From the NCBI RefSeq assembly GCF_028993635.1, contig NZ_CP118631.1, positions 5,704,001-5,768,000 of the forward strand: 64,000 nucleotides of DNA, written 5' to 3'. The notes below the pieces were generated by a model. It did not search any database. It was not told the DNA's origin and saw nothing but the letters and a program-made list of their open reading frames with translations. This DNA comes from Mucilaginibacter sp. SJ. GTDB taxonomy: Bacteria; Bacteroidota; Bacteroidia; Sphingobacteriales; Sphingobacteriaceae. The stretch's first letter is position 1, and every line of letters starts with the position of its first letter. A program made the position numbers and the translations under genes. Below are positions 36,696-44,819 of the stretch, piece after piece.

Positions 36696-37226
36696 ATCTT
36701 AAAAAAACGGCATAAATCTTGGTCCAATTCGGATAGCAATTTTTTCAACTCAGTATCTGGCGTCAAAGGATAAATCATCTTGTGATTATAATCATTCCCG
36801 CATAGTGCCGGCAAAAAAGTTGGTACACCTCTATTAATCGCGATTTATAAGTTTCGCTTTTGAAACATAGTAAGGTCTATTTGTTAAATGTACGACGTAG
36901 AGAAAAGTTTGGGCGCAAAAGAGGAGTAACGATTGTGCTTTCCATAATAATAGTGGTTTAAATAAATTTACGTGTTAATTTATTTAAGCCACTATTATTA
37001 TTTACGATAACCAATTGGAAAAAGCCCAACACAATTTACTATAGTGATATCTTTAATGAAGTCGTCTTTTTATTTGCGGTATATATCACTCTTCTCTTGA
37101 AATTAGCCTGATGGTGCACCTGTAGCAGAAAAATGGCGCAACCGATTGTTTTGCACTGTATTGTTTCAAATTAAATATGATTTTCATGTTTTTTGCTTGT
37201 TGGAGTGCCAAATGGTCTCCAGTCAA
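36696..37226. other. Intergenic region before the amino-sugar glycan locus
   Basis: The gap holds a 23-bp AT-rich inverted repeat (36946-36999, annotated separately) and no gene that I can support. A 119-codon open frame on the minus strand (36455-36814) mostly overlaps the end of the tail-fibre-like gene and is rejected. Confidence 0.5.
36946..36999. repeat. Long AT-rich inverted repeat
   Basis: A 23-base arm (36946-36968) and its complement (36977-36999) differ at one position, which can still pair as G-U. The loop is TACGTGTT. It may be a terminator for the upstream gene or a remnant of a mobile element; the flanks show no target-site duplication that I could recognize. Confidence 0.65.
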
Positions 37227-37270
37227 TTTTTCATGGTATTAATTATCTTTTATATTTGTGTGCGCACACG
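37227..37270 (+). promoter_or_regulatory. Promoter with LacI-type operator (site A)
   Basis: TATATTTG (37251-37258) is a perfect -7 element; a T-rich -33 lies around 37227. The operator TGTGTGCGCACACG (37257-37270) overlaps the end of the -7 element and covers the transcription start. Its core, GTGTGCGCACAC (37258-37269), is a perfect 12-bp palindrome. This is a classic repressor position. Three more sites of the same type occur at 39382, 42823 and 42880. Confidence 0.75.
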
Positions 37271-37308
37271 CATTTATTTATCCTATTTTTCCTTGTAATT
37301 TATCAAAC

Positions 37309-39327
37309 ATGTTAAAAAGATTATTGATTTCAATTTGTATTGGCCTAACAAGCGTTGCTAAAGCTCAGGATGTTTTTCTTTCGGGTGTAAAACCGGGCAA
37401 GGCATTGGCGTTTTCGACTAAGGGGACATTAGTTTTAAAAAATAACTGTTTATCTGTAAAGTGGCTTGCCGGTAAATCAATAATTGCCATAAACGAATCT
37501 GCCGTTCAGAATAAGAAACAAATTAACTTAAAAGGCTCTCCTTTATTTGAGTTGGAATTTAAGGATGGTACTGTAATCAATTCTGCCGATTTTCAATTAA
37601 GTACCACGCCCAAAATTGTTCAGGTCAAAGGAGATCCTGAGGCAGTTAAATTTTCTGAAAAAGAAGATGGTGTGGAAATTTTAGCCGAATTTTTGAATGT
37701 GAAATATGGTGTTCGTGTAAAATGGGAGGCTATTTTGAAAGATAATTCCAATTACATCAGACAAGTTTTCGGCGTTTTTGCTTTGAATGATTCTTTAAAG
37801 ATCAGGAAATTGAACCTGATTAATTTTCCGGCAGAAACGGGCATTAAGCCCTTGGGGATTGTGGATGGATCACCCCTTGTGTCGGATGAATTCTTTTTTG
37901 CATGTGAAAGTCCGATAAGTAAATACAATAATCAAAATGGCCGGATCAGCAGCTATATTGAACGGCAGGAGCCAACTCTTGACTTCGAAGCATCTACCGT
38001 ATGGGGCATTGCCCCTAAAGGGCAGTTACGGAGGGGCTTTCTTTATTACCTGGAACGGGAAAGAGCGGTGCCATACCGCCAGATGCTTCATTATAATTCG
38101 TGGTATGACCTTTCCTGGGCCGATCGTAAGTTAACTGAAGCTGGTTGTCTTGATCGTATTCAGGCATTTGGTGACAGTCTTACGGCGAAACGTCATATTA
38201 GCTTAAACGCATTTTTGTTTGACGATGGCTGGGATGACAACCAAACATTGTGGCAGATCAGCAAAAAGAATTTTCCTGCAGGTTTTGATAACATTAAAGC
38301 GCTGGCTGATAAATATGGAGGTTCATTAGGAGTGTGGATGTCGCCCTGGGGTGGTTACGAGCAGGCAAAGGAACAGCGGCTACAATATGGCCGAAGCCAA
38401 AATCCTCCTTTTGAAACTAATTTGCATGGGTTTTCTCTTTCCGGACCGGTTTATTCGTCCAGGTTTAAAAGTACTGCCGCTAAGTTCGTGACCAGTGATG
38501 GTATCTCTATGTTTAAGTTTGATGGTGTAGGGGCGGGAGATCAGTCTACAGGTGCTACTGTTGAATATCAAACAGATATGGAGTCTTTGCTGAATTTAGT
38601 AACGGGCTTGCGTAAGGTAAAACCGGATTTATATTTTAGCCTCACCATAGGTACCTGGCCGTCGCCTTTCTGGCTTAAATATGGGGATGTAATTTGGCGA
38701 AATGGCTGGGATACAAATACGGACGGGCAGGGTGACAGCCGTCAGCAATGGCTCAATTACCGGGATGGTCAGGCCTATAAAAATGTTGTAAAGCGCGCTC
38801 CGCTTTATCCTTTAAGCTCCCTGATGTATCACGGGATTTGTATTGCGGATAATGGCGCACCTGCTAAGTTTGATATGGATGATAAAGATATTTCTGACGA
38901 GATATGGTCGTTTTTTGGATCTGGGACCAGCTTGCAGGAATTATATATCAATCCTCATAAGTTAAACGAGGCCAACTGGAATTGCCTTGCCGCTGCCATA
39001 AAATGGTCGCGCGAAAATGCAGATATTATGCCGGATGTGCATTGGGTAGGCGGCGATCCATCCAAAGGGGATGTTTACGGTTTTGCGGCCTGGTCGCCGA
39101 AAAAGGCTGTTCTTACCTTAAGAAATCCCTCAAATACAGCTAAAACATACCTGGTTAATACCCGGGAAGTATTTGAATTGCCATCAAATAGTAATCCAGA
39201 TTATATCTTTTATAATGCGAAAGTTAACAGTAAAGAAACGAACTCGTATGTGTTTAAGGGAACCGTTCATGATGTTAAGCTTGAGCCGTTTGAAGTAATG
39301 GTTTTAAACGCTGTACCTGTAAAATGA
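37309..39327 (+). CDS. Putative secreted glycoside hydrolase, clan GH-D-like
   Basis: A 672-residue protein. I place the start at ATG 37309, giving a clean signal peptide (MLKRLLISICIG to VAKAQ). An upstream in-frame GTG at 37258 lies inside the operator and is rejected. The N-terminal half is beta-rich (about 20-270). The C-terminal half looks like a TIM barrel with LFDDGWDD (D305, D306), GVWMSPWGGY and MFKFDGVG (D405). These resemble the substrate-binding Asp pair and the strand-4 Asp nucleophile of alpha-galactosidase/alpha-N-acetylgalactosaminidase enzymes of clan GH-D. It does not match any one family that I know well, so alpha-GalNAc or alpha-Gal release is only a proposal. It has its own LacI-type operator and leads the locus that contains a GH123 enzyme and an amino-sugar kinase. 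Confidence 0.6.
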   Translation: MLKRLLISICIGLTSVAKAQDVFLSGVKPGKALAFSTKGTLVLKNNCLSVKWLAGKSIIAINESAVQNKKQINLKGSPLFELEFKDGTVINSADFQLSTTPKIVQVKGDPEAVKFSEKEDGVEILAEFLNVKYGVRVKWEAILKDNSNYIRQVFGVFALNDSLKIRKLNLINFPAETGIKPLGIVDGSPLVSDEFFFACESPISKYNNQNGRISSYIERQEPTLDFEASTVWGIAPKGQLRRGFLYYLERERAVPYRQMLHYNSWYDLSWADRKLTEAGCLDRIQAFGDSLTAKRHISLNAFLFDDGWDDNQTLWQISKKNFPAGFDNIKALADKYGGSLGVWMSPWGGYEQAKEQRLQYGRSQNPPFETNLHGFSLSGPVYSSRFKSTAAKFVTSDGISMFKFDGVGAGDQSTGATVEYQTDMESLLNLVTGLRKVKPDLYFSLTIGTWPSPFWLKYGDVIWRNGWDTNTDGQGDSRQQWLNYRDGQAYKNVVKRAPLYPLSSLMYHGICIADNGAPAKFDMDDKDISDEIWSFFGSGTSLQELYINPHKLNEANWNCLAAAIKWSRENADIMPDVHWVGGDPSKGDVYGFAAWSPKKAVLTLRNPSNTAKTYLVNTREVFELPSNSNPDYIFYNAKVNSKETNSYVFKGTVHDVKLEPFEVMVLNAVPVK

Positions 39328-39355
39328 CGGTTTAATCCATTTGTTTGTCCTCTGA

Positions 39356-39397
39356 TTTGAATTGTAAGCAGATGTTATAATTGTGTGCGCAAACGCA
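39356..39397 (+). promoter_or_regulatory. Promoter with LacI-type operator (site B)
   Basis: TTTG (39356-39359) and TATAATTG (39376-39383, one base off the -7 consensus) precede the SGNH esterase gene, with a spacer of 16 bases. The operator TGTGTGCGCAAACG (39382-39395) overlaps the -7 element exactly as at site A and differs from site A at one base. Confidence 0.7.
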
Positions 39398-39447
39398 TGG
39401 GTTTGCATGCTGTTTTTTATAGCAAAATTGCTTTTAAATAAATTAAA

Positions 39448-41217
39448 ATGAAACGCGTATTCGTAGTAGTATTGCTAATCCTTTGTTTTTTTAATAAGAC
39501 ATCTTTTTCGCAAAATTTAGCTCCATATAAATGGTATAACCCGGTTAAGGCCGATTTTCCGGTTATAGAAGCACAGGCCTGGTCAAAAGAAACCACAGGC
39601 AGTTATAACAGGTTCCCGGCGCGTGCCGAAAAGACCCTCAATCCCAATGTGTGGAATATCTCGCATAGTAGTGCCGGCTTATACATTAAGTTTAAAACAG
39701 ATGCGCAAAACCTGGTTATCCGGTATAAAGTTAGTGGCGATTTTGCCATGTCACATATGCCGGCCACTGGTGTAAGCGGATTGGACCTGTATGTATTAGA
39801 TCCTAATGGCCAATGGTGCCTTGCTCCGGGTAGTTTCTCGTTTAAGGATACCGTTACTTACCGGTTTTCAAATATTAAGGTAAGTGCCGATTTTGCGGAG
39901 AGAAGTTATGAATACCGGCTTTTCCTGCCTTTGTATAATTCGTTATCATGGCTTGAAATAGGTGTTCCGTCTGGTAGTGCATTTAATTTTATGCCTTTAT
40001 CCAAAGAAAAGCCGGTGCTTGTATACGGAACATCCATTGCGCAGGGGGCCTGTGCTTCAAGGCCAGGTTTAGCATGGACCTCCATTTTGCAGCGCGCGCT
40101 GGATCGCCCGTTGATTAATCTTGGTTTTTCCGGTTCCGGATTGCTTGAGAAATCAGTTATTGATCTGATGGCAGAGGTGGATGCGAAAGTATATGTGCTT
40201 GATTGTATGCCCAATATGATAAGTTTTTCTGACCAGGAAATCGAAGCACGTTTATCAGCGGCGATACAAACTTTAAAGCAGAAGCACCCACTGGTGCCGA
40301 TATTGCTTGTTGAACACAGCGGGGGGAACGCGGGCGGACTATTGGATACGGGTAGAAATGCCGGTTATGGTCATGTTAATAAAGTGCTTGACCTGGCTTA
40401 TTCAAAGTTGATTGCAGCCGGAACAAAGGGTATTTATTTATTGACTGGCAAAGAAATCGGGTTTGGTATCAACTCAACAGTTGATGGCTTACATCCTAAT
40501 GATATCGGAATGGAGCAGTATGCCGCAGCATATGAGAAAGCAATCCGTGTTATAATTAATGAACCAATTGGCCGCTATTCAACCACGCGGCCCGCAGTAC
40601 AAAGCAGGGATGGGTATTATGACTGGCGAAACAGGCATAATGAAATATTAACGCTTATCAAAACCAGTTCGCCAAAGATTGTATTTCTTGGTAATTCGAT
40701 CCTGAATTACTGGGGTGGTGAGCCTAAGGCGCCTTTAGCAAGAGGAGCTGACTCGTGGGATAAATACCTGGAGCCCCTGGGTGTAAAAAATTTTGGTTTT
40801 GGCTGGGACCAGGTAGAGAATGTGCTATGGCGTGTATACCATGAAGAAATAGAAGGGTTTAAGGCTGACAAAGTGATGATTATGATAGGCACCAATAACT
40901 TGTCTGCCTGTAGTGACCAGGAAATATCAGAAGGGTTAAAAATGCTCGTGCTGGCTGTGAAGGAACGTCAGCCTACAGCGGAGATTCTTTTATCGGGTTT
41001 GCTGCCCAGGAGGGCAATGGAAAGTCGGATAAAGGTGCTTAATAAAGCCATTGCTAAACTGGCAATTCAAACCCGGGTTCGTTTTATTGATCCGGGCAAA
41101 CTATTGCTTAACTATAAAGGGGAGATCAATGAGTCGCTTTTCGGAGATGGCTTGCACCCCAATGAAGTTGGTTATCAAAAGCTGGCGGTAACATTGGTAC
41201 CATATCTTAAAAAATAA
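39448..41217 (+). CDS. Secreted tandem SGNH/GDSL-type esterase
   Basis: A 589-residue protein with a signal peptide (cleavage after TSFSQ). An N-terminal beta-sandwich (about 30-185) is followed by two complete SGNH hydrolase domains in tandem. Domain 1 has S196 in YGTSIAQG and the Asp-His pair D346/H349 in VDGLHPND. Domain 2 has S417 in LGNSILNYW, the block-III GTNN and D567/H570 in GDGLHPNE. Both sets of catalytic residues are intact. Such enzymes remove acetyl or other acyl groups from glycans or from platelet-activating-factor-like substrates. Two active sites on one chain suggest two ester positions or two substrates. The gene has its own LacI-type operator and follows the GH-D-like gene, so deacylation of an O-acetylated glycan is the likely role. 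Confidence 0.88.
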   Translation: MKRVFVVVLLILCFFNKTSFSQNLAPYKWYNPVKADFPVIEAQAWSKETTGSYNRFPARAEKTLNPNVWNISHSSAGLYIKFKTDAQNLVIRYKVSGDFAMSHMPATGVSGLDLYVLDPNGQWCLAPGSFSFKDTVTYRFSNIKVSADFAERSYEYRLFLPLYNSLSWLEIGVPSGSAFNFMPLSKEKPVLVYGTSIAQGACASRPGLAWTSILQRALDRPLINLGFSGSGLLEKSVIDLMAEVDAKVYVLDCMPNMISFSDQEIEARLSAAIQTLKQKHPLVPILLVEHSGGNAGGLLDTGRNAGYGHVNKVLDLAYSKLIAAGTKGIYLLTGKEIGFGINSTVDGLHPNDIGMEQYAAAYEKAIRVIINEPIGRYSTTRPAVQSRDGYYDWRNRHNEILTLIKTSSPKIVFLGNSILNYWGGEPKAPLARGADSWDKYLEPLGVKNFGFGWDQVENVLWRVYHEEIEGFKADKVMIMIGTNNLSACSDQEISEGLKMLVLAVKERQPTAEILLSGLLPRRAMESRIKVLNKAIAKLAIQTRVRFIDPGKLLLNYKGEINESLFGDGLHPNEVGYQKLAVTLVPYLKK

Positions 41218-41299
41218 TAAAGATGCCGGTATGAAGTGCGCTTAACATGTGCAATGCTGAAACAAGTTCAGTATAGCGGAATTGTTTTAAAAGTAATTT

Positions 41300-41351
41300 C
41301 TATCAAATGATAGTCGATATTGATGAGATGGACTATATTAAATTACTTTTG
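41300..41351 (+). promoter_or_regulatory. Putative promoter of the first LacI gene
   Basis: TACTTTTG (41344-41351) matches TAnnTTTG exactly and TTGA lies 20 bases upstream (41320-41323). A separate inverted repeat CTATCA-AA-TGATAG (41300-41313) sits just upstream of the -33 region. It is unlike the four operators nearby, so this gene may be controlled differently. Confidence 0.45.
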
Positions 41352-41377
41352 CTATCTTTTCTACGCTAAAGTTTATT

Positions 41378-42463
41378 ATGAAGAATAAAATTGTTCGCAT
41401 TAAAGACATTGCCGAAAAAGCGAAGGTTTCGACGGGTACGGTTGACAGAGTACTGCATAAACGCGGGCGGGTATCAAAAAAGGTAGAAGAGAAGGTGCTC
41501 AAAATTATTGAAGAGATGGATTATGAGCCCAATCTTATGGCAAGGGCTTTGGGATCTAATAGAATATACCAGATAGCGGCCTTAATACCCGATCATGAAG
41601 TTGATTCCTATTGGCACGCGCCTAAGGCCGGTATTGAAAAGGCCGAAAAAGACTTAAAGCAATATGGCATTATTGTACAACAATATGTGTTTGATCCTTA
41701 TGATGTAGATTCATTTATAAGCAACGCCCGTAAATTAACCAACGATAAACCCGACGGCATAATTTTGTCGCCTATATTTTACAGGGAAACCCTGCCTTTT
41801 TTCGAGAAATGGAAAGCTGCCGAAATTCCATTTGTGTTGTTTAATACACAAATTGCTGAATGTGAACCATTAAGTTATATCGGCCAGGATTCATACCAGA
41901 GTGGTTTTTTGGCTGGTAAGCTTATTCATTATGGGCAACCCGATTCCTGCTCTGTTTTAATTGCGCACATTGATGAAGAGACGAGCAACGCCGCGCACCT
42001 TTTAAAAAAAGAGCAGGGGTTTCGCAATTATTTTTCTCAAAATAACCTGGATCATCAGTACAAAATTCTGAGGGTTGAGTTAAACCGGTCAAATGCCGCT
42101 GTTTTTATAAAACAACTGGGGGATATTATTGACAGCACCCCTGATTTAGCCAGTATTTTCGTGACAACCTCTAAAGCTCATGAAATTGCAAAGTATCTGG
42201 AGCAGCGCTATATAAAGCGTATTAAAATAATAGGATATGATTTATTGCCTCCTAACCTGTATTTTCTGAATAAAGGGACAATCAGTTTCCTGATCAATCA
42301 AAACCCCAAGGGGCAGGGCTATTGGGGGATCTATCAGTTAACCGACAGCCTGGTGTTCAAAAAAGAAGTACCAATTATCAAGTATCTTCCGCTTGATATC
42401 GTTACAAAGGAAAATGTGAACTATTATGTTGATGATGAGGATGCAGTTTATTTAGATATCTGA
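41378..42463 (+). CDS. LacI-family transcriptional regulator (first)
   Basis: A 361-residue regulator. The N-terminal LacI helix-turn-helix (about 5-60) reads IKDIAEKAKVSTGTVDRVLHKRG with the following hinge helix MARALGSN. A periplasmic-binding-protein-like sensor domain (about 65-345) follows, beginning YQIAALIPDHEVDSYW. It should bind a sugar or sugar phosphate and release its palindromic operators. It is located in the middle of the three promoters carrying the TGTGTKCG-type sites, so it is the best candidate repressor for them. The gene itself has no such site in its promoter. The effector could be an amino sugar, judging from the neighbouring kinase. Confidence 0.92.
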   Translation: MKNKIVRIKDIAEKAKVSTGTVDRVLHKRGRVSKKVEEKVLKIIEEMDYEPNLMARALGSNRIYQIAALIPDHEVDSYWHAPKAGIEKAEKDLKQYGIIVQQYVFDPYDVDSFISNARKLTNDKPDGIILSPIFYRETLPFFEKWKAAEIPFVLFNTQIAECEPLSYIGQDSYQSGFLAGKLIHYGQPDSCSVLIAHIDEETSNAAHLLKKEQGFRNYFSQNNLDHQYKILRVELNRSNAAVFIKQLGDIIDSTPDLASIFVTTSKAHEIAKYLEQRYIKRIKIIGYDLLPPNLYFLNKGTISFLINQNPKGQGYWGIYQLTDSLVFKKEVPIIKYLPLDIVTKENVNYYVDDEDAVYLDI

Positions 42464-42822
42464 TCTCTCCTTAGCTAATTGTACTTCAATCATCGCTCTG
42501 TATCGCCATCGTTCGTTTATCGGTTCAAGCTCCGCCGGTCAAATTCTTTCTGCCAAAACCCAATTTTAATGGGTTTAGAAAAAAAATACAGTAAATTACT
42601 TTATCTCTCAAAAAGACACTATGCTTTTTAAGCTTCCTTTGCGGCTTAGTGCCTTTATACACAAAAAACTTTTTTAAGAACACGTTCTTGTGCAGACCCT
42701 GGGGGCTCAGCTCAGTGTCGGTTGGTAAATCCCCGCTGATTAATCTGTTTCAATTATGTAATCCGAAGGTTTTTCCGGTGCATCATGCTCATTAAAAAAA
42801 TAATAACAAAAATTTAACAAAA
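42464..42822. other. Intergenic region between LacI and kinase genes
   Basis: There is no supported gene. Two weak structures are visible: AAACCCA/TGGGTTT (42556-42576), possibly ending the LacI transcript, and the inverted repeat AAGAAC-AC-GTTCTT (42676-42689). The promoter and operators of the kinase operon follow at 42823-42893. Confidence 0.4.
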
Positions 42823-42893
42823 TGTGTGCGAACACACTAATATAATTATATTTGTATCAAGGTGTTTATGTTAATTTAATGTGTTCGTAAACA
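42823..42893 (+). promoter_or_regulatory. Promoter with two LacI-type operators (sites C and D)
   Basis: TATATTTG (42847-42854) is a perfect -7 element. Site C, TGTGTGCGAACACA (42823-42836), covers the -33 region. Site D, TGTGTTCGTAAACA (42880-42893), lies just downstream of the predicted transcription start and extends to AATGTG...ACATT. The two sites are 57 bases apart, between five and six helical turns, a spacing that could allow looping between two repressor dimers. Confidence 0.75.
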
Positions 42894-42925
42894 TTCTGCC
42901 GGTCACAACGTATAAACGAAAATAA

Positions 42926-44053
42926 ATGTCATATAATATCTCTGAAATAGTATCCAATTTTTGCATTGAAGGAAATGTCGCAGCTATTATTCCGTATGGG
43001 TCCGGGCACATAAACGATACATTTTATTTAAAAAATACAAATCCGGGTTTGCCGGGGTACTTGCTTCAGCGAATCAATCATCATGTGTTTGAAAACGTTC
43101 CGGCGTTGATGAAAAATATACAATTAGTAACAGATCATTTAAAAGAAAAATTGACCAGTATCCCGGGTTCAAGCCCCGATAAAGAAGTACTGACAATAGT
43201 TTCGGCTAAAGACCAACAGTGCTTTTTTTGTGATGAAACAGGTAATTACTGGAGAATGTATTGTTTTTTGAAGGATACCAAGAGTTATGACATAGTATTA
43301 ACCGAGCAGCAAGCTTATGAAGGCGGCAAAGCATTTGGAAAATTTCAGTTACTGTTGTCAGATCTTGATAGCGCATTGCTTTACGAAACCATACCAGGCT
43401 TTCATAACATCACCATGCGGCTTGATCGTTTAAACAAAGCGGTATTGGCTGACCCGAAAAACCGGATTAAGGATGTTTTGACTGAGTTGTCGTTTATAAT
43501 TGAAAGAGCAGATCTGATGGCTACCATCATGAATTTGGGGAAGGAAGGGAAATTGCCGCTACGTATTATTCATAACGATACCAAATTCAATAACATATTG
43601 CTTGATATGAATGATCATGAACAATGTGTAATAGACCTGGATACGGTTATGCCCGGCTATGTGGCATATGATTTTGGCGATGCCATCCGCACTATTATCA
43701 ACACCGCGCCCGAGGATGAGAAAGATCTTACAAAGATAGAGCTAAACATCCCCCTGTTTAAAGCTTATGCAGAGGGGTATTTTGAGTATGCCGGTAGCTT
43801 TTTGTCAGATACAGAAGTTAAATCGCTTTCGATGGGAGTTTTATTAATACCCTATATGCAGGGTGTGCGTTTCCTGACGGATTTTATAGAAGGTGATGTT
43901 TATTACAAGATCCACTCTCCTGAACATAATTTACAGCGAGCCAGGGCGCAGTTCGAGCTGCTTAGCAAGCTTGAGAAAAATTACGATGTTTTTGATCAGA
44001 TAATTCATAACACAGCAAAAAAGCACATACAGATAACAACCGAAATTAAATAA
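42926..44053 (+). CDS. N-acetylhexosamine 1-kinase-like phosphotransferase
   Basis: A 375-residue cytoplasmic kinase of the APH/choline-kinase fold. The N-terminus (ISEIVSNFCIEGNV, then YGSGHINDTFYLKN and GYLLQRINHHVF) closely follows N-acetylhexosamine 1-kinase (NahK) of Bifidobacterium. The catalytic loop is HNDTKFNNIL with D218, and the metal-binding motif is VIDLDT with D237 and D239. NahK phosphorylates GlcNAc and GalNAc at C1 after release from host glycans. Here it leads an operon under two LacI-type operators and overlaps the CBM9-like gene by one base (TAATG). A GH123-type GalNAcase is encoded 120 bases further on, which would supply the substrate. A phosphorylase or uridylyltransferase partner is not in the window. 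Confidence 0.8.
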   Translation: MSYNISEIVSNFCIEGNVAAIIPYGSGHINDTFYLKNTNPGLPGYLLQRINHHVFENVPALMKNIQLVTDHLKEKLTSIPGSSPDKEVLTIVSAKDQQCFFCDETGNYWRMYCFLKDTKSYDIVLTEQQAYEGGKAFGKFQLLLSDLDSALLYETIPGFHNITMRLDRLNKAVLADPKNRIKDVLTELSFIIERADLMATIMNLGKEGKLPLRIIHNDTKFNNILLDMNDHEQCVIDLDTVMPGYVAYDFGDAIRTIINTAPEDEKDLTKIELNIPLFKAYAEGYFEYAGSFLSDTEVKSLSMGVLLIPYMQGVRFLTDFIEGDVYYKIHSPEHNLQRARAQFELLSKLEKNYDVFDQIIHNTAKKHIQITTEIK

Positions 44054-44700
44054 TGGAACTTACAGTAGCATTTTTAGAAGATGTGGACAAAAGCAGCCCT
44101 ATTGAACACATATCTGTTTTGTTAGACGAGCAGGAGAAGCACCTTGTTGGAATTGTACCGTGGCCCGATTATGATTACAAACCCGATGTTCATTTTGCGA
44201 TAGCTTACAGCAACGATTGTTTTATGTTGAAATATTACGTAAAAGAAAAAGCGATAAAAGCTTCCTGTTACAAACCTAATGAACCTGTTCACCAGGATAG
44301 CTGTGTGGAGTTTTTCATTGGTTTTGGTACCGAACTGGAGTATTACAATTTTGGGTTTAACTGTATCGGCACTTGTTCGCTTGGCTTCGGAAGGGGCAGG
44401 GAAAATCGCGAATTATTACCTGAAAAGCTAATACGGCTTATAAAGTCTCAGGTGCGGTTAACACAGCAAACAAATATGGAGCATGGCGATATTAGCTGGG
44501 AGCTTACCCTGATGTTACCCTTGGATGTGTTTTATCATCATTCATTTACATCATTAAAAGGACAACAATGCCATGCTAATTTTTATAAATGTGGCGATGA
44601 ACTACCTGAGCCACACTTTTTAACGTGGCATAATATTGAATGCGACGATCCTGACTTTCACCACCCGGAGTTTTTTGGGGAAATAAAGCTTGAAGCTTAA
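44053..44700 (+). CDS. CBM9-like carbohydrate-binding protein, cytoplasmic
   Basis: A 215-residue protein without a signal peptide or other domain. Its pattern (HFAIAYSNDCFMLKYYVKE, then HQDSCVEFFIGF and YYNFGFNCIGT, ending DDPDFHHPEFFGEIKLE) is that of the CBM9-like sandwich family, which usually occurs in secreted xylanases or as small stand-alone proteins. It starts inside the stop codon of the kinase gene (TAATG), so the two are translationally coupled and made in similar amounts. A carbohydrate-binding module inside the cytoplasm is unusual. It may bind a sugar phosphate or act as a kinase partner, but neither is shown by sequence. Confidence 0.72.
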   Translation: MELTVAFLEDVDKSSPIEHISVLLDEQEKHLVGIVPWPDYDYKPDVHFAIAYSNDCFMLKYYVKEKAIKASCYKPNEPVHQDSCVEFFIGFGTELEYYNFGFNCIGTCSLGFGRGRENRELLPEKLIRLIKSQVRLTQQTNMEHGDISWELTLMLPLDVFYHHSFTSLKGQQCHANFYKCGDELPEPHFLTWHNIECDDPDFHHPEFFGEIKLEA

Positions 44701-44819
44701 CATAATCATGCGGCTGTTTAGCGGCTATTTATATGTGTTTGAAGTTATTTGCAAGGTAATAACATTGAGTTTATTGTTTTTATTATTGATAATGTAGATC
44801 CCGAAAAAACGACGATTTT

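Noticed and set aside
36455..36814. Minus-strand open frame of 119 codons
   Set aside because: It is mostly antisense to the coiled-coil end of the tail-fibre-like gene; its composition is what the complement of a coiled coil gives.
37258..37308. In-frame GTG start upstream of the GH-D-like gene
   Set aside because: It lies inside the operator and at the predicted transcription start, and it would put 17 residues in front of a clean signal peptide. The ATG at 37309 is preferred.
42676..42689. AAGAAC-AC-GTTCTT as another LacI operator
   Set aside because: It lacks the TGTGT arms and is about 150 bases from the promoter; left as an unexplained short repeat.
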